From assembly GCA_030268105.1 (NCBI GenBank), contig BSDZ01000119.1, forward strand, positions 62,001 to 126,000: a stretch of DNA of 64,000 nucleotides. Direction: 5' to 3'. Source of the DNA: Volvox africanus. Its lineage: Eukaryota > Chlorophyta > Chlorophyceae > Chlamydomonadales > Volvocaceae. Positions 1 to 6,789 of this stretch are shown piece by piece. The translations under genes were made by a program, and so were the position numbers. How positions within the stretch are numbered: position 1 is the first letter of the stretch; each line of letters starts with the position of its first letter. The notes under the pieces are model-generated. The model did no database searches. It worked only from the letters and a program-made list of their open reading frames with translations, and had not been told where the DNA came from.

Positions 1-14
1 ACACGCACATGCAG

Positions 15-398
15 GCACACGGCCAGGCGCTGGACGCTGCCGACGACTACATCTTCCTCAATGACGAGGATGACGTGCACATGGCGGAGCGGATGATAAG
101 GTTTGAGGAGCCCGTGCAGGCCGAGAGTGTTTCAGCAGCCTTGGAGCCGCCTGCGATTGCCCCGGCAGCAATACAGCCCACCACTCCCACGAAGCTAGAG
201 GAGCGGCTGCACTATAGCTATAAGTCCAGGGGCAGCAAGTCGACGGCGATTTCTGCTCCCTGCAGTTGGGGGATTCGGGACACGTTTGTGGAGGTGTTTG
301 GGTCGCGGATATGTGGCCAGGCGTCTATCGCAGCCCCGTCTAAGTCTGTTTTTGTGAAGCTTCTAGAGGCTGCCGCGGGGCAGCCAAGTTACCGCTGA
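15..398 (+). CDS. Last exon of the upstream gene copy (partial, coiled-coil repeat protein)
   Basis: This is the fifth and final exon of a gene copy whose earlier exons lie before the window. Bases 1-14 are the end of its fourth intron, finishing in the acceptor ATGCAG. The exon encodes 127 residues and ends at TGA (396-398). It is identical in translation to the last exon of the other copies. It starts with an acidic stretch (DAADDYIFLNDEDD), passes through an alanine/proline/threonine segment (PPAIAPAAIQPTTPTK) and ends in a mixed region with two cysteines (PCSWGIRDTFVEVF, then GSRICGQ). I do not recognise the domain. No transmembrane segment or C-terminal targeting signal is evident. Confidence 0.75.
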   Translation, partial: AHGQALDAADDYIFLNDEDDVHMAERMIRFEEPVQAESVSAALEPPAIAPAAIQPTTPTKLEERLHYSYKSRGSKSTAISAPCSWGIRDTFVEVFGSRICGQASIAAPSKSVFVKLLEAAAGQPSYR

Positions 399-737
399 CT
401 GCAGATATATTCCCCCTGTCATGCATCGACACCAATATGTCGCCCAATAAGCCACGTCCGCAGCAACTGCTAAAATACATCGGCCTTCTGCAATATGGAT
501 GGTTGGCCCAGCGTGTGTTTTGTTTCATTTATCTGGTGGCCATTTGATGATGGTCGATTGGGTAACGATTGAGACCCTCGACATTATTAGAGCCCCGGGT
601 GAGAATGAGACTCGTACGACTAAGACAGCCTCATCCGCCAATGTAGGATAATTTAAACTAGTGCCGTACCTAACTAGCCAGAGCTATAGCTGAGCAGCAT
701 CTCAGCCACATTGCCGTACGTTTCCGACATCATGATC

Positions 738-752
738 GTTGTGGACCACAAC
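738..752. promoter_or_regulatory. Short perfect hairpin GTTGTGG-A-CCACAAC
   Basis: Seven-base arms are separated by a single A. On DNA this is a near-perfect palindrome, and on RNA the loop would be too small without opening a pair. It is flanked by direct repeats TGATCGT at 733-739 and 759-765. It lies about 340 bp after the stop codon, so a 3' UTR or downstream role is possible. It recurs in every unit at the same offset (7129, 13394, 19974 and so on). Function is unknown. Confidence 0.4.
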
Positions 753-915
753 ACATCGTGATCGTGGCCAGACATGTCAACCAGATATTTGCGTCATCCT
801 GCGTTCTTGCTTCGTACTGCGTATTGTATCTTCCCGATCTTGTTCGTTGTTTCCTAGACAGGATGGTGGGGCGTGTTTTCGTTCAGAGGTACAACTTGTG
901 GCCTGAGCAGTGAAC

Positions 916-921
916 AATAAA
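916..921 (+). promoter_or_regulatory. Candidate polyadenylation signal AATAAA
   Basis: A canonical AATAAA hexamer lies about 520 bp downstream of the TGA, and a GT-rich stretch (ATCTGTGTTGGGTCTTTGGTG, split around 943-963) follows, as expected for a eukaryotic cleavage/polyadenylation site. It is followed at once by two small hairpins. The same hexamer recurs in each unit, for example at 7307. A 3' UTR of about 0.5 kb is implied but not proven. Lineages that use other signals, such as TGTAA in many green algae, would make this a chance match. Confidence 0.4.
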
Positions 922-2127
922 TGGATGCCGTATAGAAGGCATATCTGTGTTGGGTCTTTGGTGCCCACTTCACTGGGCCATGCCGCATAGGGCATGGCAC
1001 CGGTTAGCAGGGAGGTGATGGATGTCGTTTTCGTATGACAGCAACGGGACAGTGCGTCACCCTTGTACCTAGGATGCATATCTGCCCTGCCTTTGCCTGG
1101 ACCGTCTTCATGTTCAATATTGCTCAAGTATCTTGACACCGCCAGCATTCATCTTTTCTTGTCTTCCTTTTAGCGGCACTTTATGGCGTGTGTGCGGTGG
1201 TGTGGTGACGGAGGTGGCGGTCTTAAGAGAAGGGGATGCGGTGGATATATAGTGATAGGAAATTGTGGGACCCCAGACTGGTTGGCAATGATGGCGGTGA
1301 CACAGGCAGCGGAGAGGAAGCCCCGGTGACGGTGGTGGTGGGGAGAAAAGGCGTGCAGAGGTTTGCGGCTGCAGAGATGGATGATGGACAGTGCACGTGC
1401 GGATGACGGCTGGAAGGATTGGAGGGATTGGAAGGATTGGTCAGGTGGCATTAGCGGGGCTCAACAATGTGCAGGACAGCACTCGAAGCTGGAGGTAGAG
1501 GTGGCGTGGCTTTGAGGACGGAGGTGAGCGCGGAGGGGGAGGTAGATGACATGTTCACGACAGCAGGCAGGGGGCAATCTAGGGGCGGTTCATCGGTGCA
1601 TCAATGCAATCGCTGCATGAACGTCATAAAGCAGACTAGAATTGCATGGTTTGATTGTTCTCGTACGCCTCAGAGCTGATCTTATCTTTCGCATGCCTGA
1701 ATGCGCCGCATCTTCCAAATGAGCCGTGTTTGAGACATGCCGTTACAGGTATCGGTATTTATAACTCCTCCAACGAACAAATGCCCGCATCCAGAGAACG
1801 TAAGAAAGTAGGTACAGTGTGGCTCATGTAACATCTTTTGACACACTCAGGGTGTCCAGCAGTCCGTACGGAATGTTATATCACACTGTACATTCTCTGC
1901 ACTTTCCTCAACGCCCAATCACATGGTCGAGGTTACCAACCGGCAATAATACTAGTTTCAGATGTCATTACATCAGGTGTTATTTTTTGGAAATAGCGGG
2001 TCCCACCATCAGGGTCCGTCCAAGATGGGAAAAAGATGATCGTATGGAAATTAGCACCGAGACGTGGAGGGCGCACGTTCGGGGTGTCCACGCCATCTAT
2101 ATCCGTCCCCCCTTGAAAGGCCAACCC

Positions 2128-2150
2128 TGGCTGCCGGCACCCGGCAGCCA
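2128..2150. promoter_or_regulatory. GC-rich perfect hairpin in the spacer
   Basis: Arms TGGCTGCCGG and CCGGCAGCCA (10 bp each, perfect) surround a 3-base CAC loop. It is the strongest short inverted repeat I noticed in the spacer and is present in every unit (8519-8541 in unit 2). No T-run follows, so it is not a bacterial-type terminator. It sits just upstream of the protein-like stretch. It could be an RNA structure, a cruciform or replication-pause site, or a protein-binding site; the sequence does not decide. Confidence 0.4.
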
Positions 2151-2400
2151 ACGCATCTGCTATGTTCAGCGTCAAGCCTCAGTGAACCCAACCGCTTCAA
2201 ACTGCTGCCGTACACCTATATGTGGATCGGTCTCCTTGACGTACAGGACACCTCTGCCAGCACGGCCTTCTGCGAGCCTCGGCTGCCAACTGCACCCGCG
2301 GGCATCATCACCGACGCATTGGAGTTTGGGGTGGGATGGGGTAGGCCGGGGCTTTGGAACACTGGCGCCCAGGCCAGGATAAGTAGGGGTGGGGTTCGAA

Positions 2401-2425
2401 GTGCGCGCGCGCGTGTGTGTGTATG
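2401..2425. repeat. Alternating GC/GT run, Z-DNA-prone
   Basis: Twenty-five bases alternate strictly between purine and pyrimidine, a GC block followed by a GT block. Such runs are known to adopt Z-DNA under negative supercoiling. The run has the same length in every unit I compared (8792-8816 in unit 2), which is notable because microsatellites usually vary in length. Confidence 0.6.
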
Positions 2426-3635
2426 AACGTACAAAGAAGCCAGACAGGACATCGACTGTATGAAGCGCACAAACCCTGTCATGAGTCCCCCCCGTCCCGG
2501 GCAAGCCCTCGGCGCAAACAAAGATAACGATCAACATTTTATGAATTCCAAAGTGCAGTGCAGTGCCGTTATGAGACGGCAGCGAAACGTGAATACCTGA
2601 CCCAGTCGGGCATAGGCGAGATCCATGAATGATGGAAGGCAGAAGAAAGCATGAATTCGTATGAACGCGCTAAGTGAGCACACAATCCACGAGTAATATG
2701 GCTCGCCGATAGGGTCATCATAGGTTCCAAGCGTATACACCGCGACGAAACACATTATCCTGGGCGGCACGCGTCATGTTCATTTGGAACGCGTATGGAT
2801 CAGCATTGGGTGACCAGCTGTGAGAAAAGGATGACCAACACGGACCAGCCAACATTGACAGTTTTGATACCTTCACACCCCAAATTAAGTTCAAGCTTAA
2901 AGTCCGTGAAATTGTTTCTCTGATGGCGCACGACCGGTCTCTGGGATAATGCAAAGGTCATCGACGCCGTGTGAAATTTTGGGATTCTCTTTCCAGCCTC
3001 CCATTCCGCATGCAAAGTTGAGAATTTAGTTGACAGATTGCAACTCAGCGTAGTTGGGTTACGCCATTCCCGTTGCTCCTGACCTCCTGCGAGCTGCCAT
3101 TTATTCGTTTAAGCGGTGCAGTTCCACACCGACAAATTCAGATGTTCGCAAACCTGCATGCTGAGGCATTTTGAGCACAATCCTGCCTTAAGAATGCCAT
3201 TGAGGTTGCTTCATCATTGTCTCAATTTGGGTACTTCAAAGAGACGCAGGCGTACGATACTTGAGGAGTTCGACCGAAGTGCATTATCAGCACTTTTAGC
3301 AGCAAATTGCACACACGTTGTGTTTCTCAATTTCCTGGATCAATGCATAACGGTGTTTACACACAAATCACAAACGAGCTTTCCTACATCCGCCGTTGAG
3401 GCTTGGAACTTTGACAGCTCTAGCCTGGACGCACCAAACGCAACACTTGAGTCTTCTTTAGGATAGGAACAGTAATTATAGCATCCAGAACTCCAAAATG
3501 CAGCATAACTCCAACCCAACGAAGGTCACGAGGACACAGAGGTTTGTGCCTGCGGCACACGTCACATGCCCTCAACCTGCGGGGCCTTTCTGGACCCCAG
3601 AAACAACTGGCGATCGTGCGGCGAGCCGTTCATGG

Positions 3636-3651
3636 CCTCAGTCGACTGAGG
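3636..3651. promoter_or_regulatory. 16-bp perfect palindrome CCTCAGTCGACTGAGG
   Basis: This self-complementary 16-mer is the first of three inverted repeats within about 100 bp (next at 3686-3701 and 3708-3731). It lies inside the longest reading of exon 1, but upstream of the alternative starts at 3681 and 3765. If translation begins at 3765, all three sit in the promoter or 5' UTR and could be binding sites for dimeric regulators. It recurs in each unit at the same offset from exon 1, for example 10027-10042. Confidence 0.4.
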
Positions 3652-3685
3652 TCGTACCGGCAAATTTGCTGGCAAACAAGATGTC

Positions 3686-3731
3686 CTTCACGAACGTGAA
3701 GACGTGGGTTATCCGTGCACGTGAGGATAAC
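3686..3731. promoter_or_regulatory. Paired inverted repeats with a CACGTG core, before the alternative start
   Basis: CTTCACG-AA-CGTGAAG (3686-3701) is followed by GTTATCC (3708-3714) and its complement GGATAAC (3725-3731) around GTGCACGTGA, which contains CACGTG. CACGTG is the classical G-box/E-box bound by bZIP or bHLH dimers in eukaryotes. A further GGATAAGG follows at 3740-3747. The cluster ends 34 bp before the ATG at 3765. A regulatory role is inferred from spacing and symmetry only. It would be coding sequence if the ATG at 3498 is the true start. Confidence 0.4.
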
Positions 3732-4279
3732 TGCAGTAGGGATAAGGTTACGACAAACAATCACATGAGTGTCAGCAGCGGCGGAGGAAACTTCGGACTT
3801 GATCTCGGTGCCACGCCGTTGCGTGACGGCTTCCGGCAAGTGGTGGATGACACCAAGGAGAAGCTTATGACAGTGCGCAAGGTGTGTGATGGTATATGTG
3901 CGTATACATGGTGTGCTCTGTTTTAGGGCTGACCTTGGAACGACTGAGACTCACACTTTGTTTCTGTTCCCTGCACCTGCGTTCTCTCGCACAGGTTACT
4001 GCTCAAGCATTCTCAAAGGAAGGATGGTTTCGATCATGGAATTTTCTGAAGCTCCAGGCTCAAGACAAGGAGCAGGTGCACCTACCAGCGTCCGCGCAGT
4101 TGCTGCAGCCCTCTTCGGCACTGGCCAACCGCAAGGAGTGCTCCACAGCGACGGCGGTAGTGGTGAGTTCTGGTTGTCGTTGGTAGATATGCAGCAGCTT
4201 CTTTTGGCTACAACTGACTTAGGCTACAACCCACAGTCGCGGTGTATATATGGCGAACGATATTCGTGGTTTATAAGGT

Positions 4280-4287
4280 TATAAAGG
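4280..4287 (+). promoter_or_regulatory. TATA box-like TATAAAGG in intron 2, possible internal promoter
   Basis: TATAAAGG, preceded by the near-copy TTATAAGG (4271-4278), lies in intron 2. About 110 bp downstream an ATG (4390) opens a frame that runs without interruption through the intron 2 acceptor into exon 3 in frame, in all copies except copy 1 where the TAG at 4489 stops it. This would give a shorter isoform lacking the products of exons 1 and 2 but keeping the whole coiled coil and C-terminus. Equivalent boxes are at 10671, 16936, 23516, 29655, 36172, 42689, 49017, 55345 and 61673. It is inferred from motif and frame only. Confidence 0.35.
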
Positions 4288-4551
4288 CTCGCGGCAGCCC
4301 AAACCCCTATGTTAGCCGTGGGCGACAATGACACCTGCACACTGACTTGATGAGCCTGACTTTGTCTGCATGTTGAAGATCGATCGTGTATGCATCCTTT
4401 CTGTACATCATGCTTTGCATGTTATCCCATCCGACGATTGCAGCTGGTGGACTGTGCTCAAGAGTCAGCGGACGAGCATGGAGAAGTATAGCAGCATGAG
4501 GCTGCTGCAGCTGAGCTGCGGGCGACTGTGGTGGAATTGGAGAAGCGACAT

Positions 4552-5685
4552 GAGGCCGCTGAGGCTGCCGCGGCTGAGCTGCGGGCGGCAGTAGGAGAGG
4601 AGGAGAAGAGGCGTGAGGCCGCTGAAGCTGCCGCGGCTGAGCTGCGGGCGGCAGTAGGAGAGGAGGAGAAGAGGCGTGAGACCGCTGAGGCTGCCGCGGC
4701 TGAGCTGCGGGCGGCAGTAGGAGAGGAGGAGAAGCGACGTGAGGCCGCTGAGGCTGCCGCAGCTGAGCTGCGGGCGGCAGTAGGAGAGGAGGAGAAGAGG
4801 CGTGAGGCCGCTGAGGCTGCCGCGGCTGAGCTGCGGGCGGCAGTAGGAGAGGAGGAGAAGCGACGTGAGGCCGCTGAAGCTGCCGCGGCTGAGCTGCGGG
4901 CGGCAGTAGGAGAGGAGGAGAAGAGGCGTGAGACCGCTGAGGCTGCCGCGGCTGAGCTGCGGGCGGCAGTAGGAGAGGAGGAGAAGCGACGTGAGGCCGC
5001 TGAGGCTGCCGCAGCTGAGCTGCGGGCGGCAGTAGGAGAGGAGGAGAAGAGGCGTGAGGCCGCTGAGGCTGCCGCGGCTGAGCTGCGGGCGGCAGTAGGA
5101 GAGGAGGAGAAGAGGCGTGAGGCCGCTGAGGCTGCCGCGGCTGAGCTGCGGGCGGCAGTAGGAGAGGAGGAGAAGAGGCGTGAGGCCGCTGAGGCTGCCG
5201 CGGCTGAGCTGCGGGCGGCAGTAGGAGAGGAGGAGAAGAGGCGTGAGGCCGCTGAGGCTGCCGCAGCTGAGCTGCGGGCGGCGGTAGGAGAGGAGGAGAA
5301 GAGGCGTGAGGCCGCTGAGGCTGCCGCGGCTGAGCTGCGGGCGGCAGTAGGAGAGGAGGAGAAGAGGCGTGAGGCCGCTGAGGCTGCCGCAGCTGAGCTG
5401 CGGGCGGCGGTAGGAGAGGAGGAGAAGAGGCGTGAGGCCGCTGAGGCTGCCGCAGCTGAGCTGCGGGCGGCGGTAGGAGAGGAGGAGAAGAGGCGTGAGG
5501 CCGCTGAGGCTGCCGCAGCTGAGCTGCGGGCGGCGGTAGGAGAGGAGGAGAAGAGGCGTGAGGCCGCTGAGGCTGCCGCAGCTGAGCTGCGGGCGGCGGT
5601 AGGAGAGGAGGAGAAGAGGCGTGAGACCGCTGAGGCTGCCGCAGCTGAGCTGCGGGCGGCGGTAGGAGAGGAGGAGAAGAGGCGT
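4552..5685 (+). repeat. 63-bp coding minisatellite, 18 repeats (copy 1)
   Basis: Eighteen canonical 63-bp repeats follow a shortened degenerate repeat (4498-4551) and precede a diverged one (5686-5748), the usual pattern of a minisatellite whose centre is homogenised and whose edges drift. Each repeat encodes three heptads with core AELRAAVGEEEKRR. Five sites vary between repeats: GCC/ACC (Ala/Thr), GAG/GAA, GCG/GCA, GCA/GCG and AGG/CGA, the last four synonymous. Repeats 3-6 form a four-repeat block that begins again at 7-8. Repeats with the GCGGTA variant occur only from the 12th onward. Confidence 0.95.
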
Positions 5686-6789
5686 GAGACCGCTGAGGCT
5701 GGTGCAGCTGAGCTGCGGGCGGCCGTGATGGAGGGGGAGAAGCGACGTGAGGCCGCTGAGGCGACCATAGTTCAGCTTCGAGCTATGGTGGTGAAGATGG
5801 AAGAGCAGGTACGGCAGGGGTCAGATTGCAAACGCCACCTATGTATCACCTCTGCCGTTCATCGTTTGACTTTAGATTATTTAAATCGCATGTGTAGAGG
5901 CAAGGCTCAGGTTGCCAAAGAACCGTGCACTCTGGAGATAGGGTGTTCCTGTGTGCTTTAGTTGTGTCATATGTCATGTTCTCTGACTGACAGATATCTT
6001 GTGGCCGCTTCCGCCCGGCCTTTGCCATCATTTGCTCTCTCGTTTTCTTCACTCTACCCCGCGCATATTGACCCTTCTCCCATGACTACACGCCCTTGCA
6101 GGTGCGCTGCAGCAACGAGCAGATTACGAAGTGTAACTCCCTTCAGGAAAGGTTTGCTAACGTCCAGAAGTCGATGAAACTGTACCGCTTCCAGTCACGA
6201 AGGCTGAAGCGGTTGTTGAAAGAGGTGAGGATGGTGCGGCCCAGTGGGGCAGAGGGCAGAGGCGCAATGCTGCATGGTGCCTGCGTGGCTGTCTGTTTGC
6301 ATACTGGGGATTTTGGTGAGCCATGGGGGGGGAGCATGTGTATCCGAATCCGTTGTTATTATTTACGAGCTCCCCTCCCTTTCCCTCACAAACACGCACA
6401 TGCAGGCACACGGCCAGGCGCTGGACGCTGCCGACGACTACATCTTCCTCAATGACGAGGATGACGTGCACATGGCGGAGCGGATGATAAGGTTTGAGGA
6501 GCCCGTGCAGGCCGAGAGTGTTTCAGCAGCCTTGGAGCCGCCTGCGATTGCCCCGGCAGCAATACAGCCCACCACTCCCACGAAGCTAGAGGAGCGGCTG
6601 CACTATAGCTATAAGTCCAGGGGCAGCAAGTCGACGGCGATTTCTGCTCCCTGCAGTTGGGGGATTCGGGACACGTTTGTGGAGGTGTTTGGGTCGCGGA
6701 TATGTGGCCAGGCGTCTATCGCAGCCCCGTCTAAGTCTGTTTTTGTGAAGCTTCTAGAGGCTGCCGCGGGGCAGCCAAGTTACCGCTGA

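Larger units (their letters stand above)
399..3497. other. Inter-gene spacer 1 (3,099 bp): 3' region, structured elements, upstream region of copy 1
   Basis: No gene can be supported here. From the left it holds: a palindrome AGCTATAGCT (682-691) and hairpin arms GCTGAG/CTCAGC (689-694, 701-706); a tight hairpin (738-752); AATAAA at 916-921, about 520 bp after the stop codon; two related hairpins (925-942 and 977-998); three 9-bp GGARGGATT repeats (1412-1438); a TATA-like TATTTATAA (1756-1764); a 10-bp-arm GC-rich hairpin (2128-2150); a protein-like reading frame (about 2170-2385); and a 25-bp alternating purine-pyrimidine run (2401-2425). The remainder up to the first ATG at 3498 is more AT-rich with nothing I recognise. 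Open frames on both strands exist but lack convincing protein character. The first ~0.5-0.6 kb is probably 3' UTR and the last part probably promoter and 5' UTR, but neither end is defined by the sequence. Confidence 0.7.
3498..6789 (+). pseudogene. Copy 1 of the coiled-coil gene, interrupted by TAG in exon 3
   Basis: Inferred exons are 3498-3881, 3995-4162, 4444-5808, 6102-6224 and 6406-6789, separated by GT-AG introns of 113, 281, 293 and 181 bp, all phase 0. Read through, it would give 807 aa with 18 canonical 21-aa repeats. However, codon 16 of exon 3 (4489-4491) is TAG where all nine other complete exon-3 copies have CAG, so a standard-code product stops before residue 200, ahead of the coiled coil. 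A second copy-specific change, G to A at 4496, turns CGT (Arg) into CAT (His). Splice sites, later exons and the TGA stop are intact, so the loss looks recent. Alternatives are a sequencing error, an alternative start inside exon 3 downstream of the TAG, or a genetic code in which TAG means Gln. Intron 4 carries the G variant at 6332. Confidence 0.6.

Noticed and set aside
777..1148. 123-codon minus-strand frame in the spacer
   Set aside because: It has no recognisable domain and an irregular composition, and it spans the AATAAA and hairpin region. Its conservation in all units reflects unit homogeneity, not selection.
1170..1451. 93-codon minus-strand frame rich in Pro/His/Ser
   Set aside because: It is low complexity, caused by GGT/GGA-rich DNA on the + strand including the 9-bp repeats. 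No protein-like pattern is visible.
2390..2400. GGTTCGAA resembling a tRNA B box
   Set aside because: No matching A box, acceptor stem or anticodon arm could be found upstream, so there is no cloverleaf.
3116..3466. 116-codon + frame just upstream of exon 1
   Set aside because: It opens only at GTG, is AT-richer than the accepted exons and ends 31 bp before the ATG. There is no splice pattern linking it in frame to exon 1, so it is more likely upstream untranslated DNA.
4552..5685. CRISPR-like regular repeats
   Set aside because: The 63-bp repeats are directly contiguous with no unique spacers and encode a continuous coiled coil in a spliced eukaryotic gene.
4458..5768. Long open frame on the minus strand opposite the coiled coil (Ser/Ala-rich)
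   Set aside because: A 63-bp repeat whose antisense frame has no stop stays open over any number of copies. The composition (SSSPTAARSSAAAASA) mirrors the sense repeat, and synonymous variation fits the sense strand.
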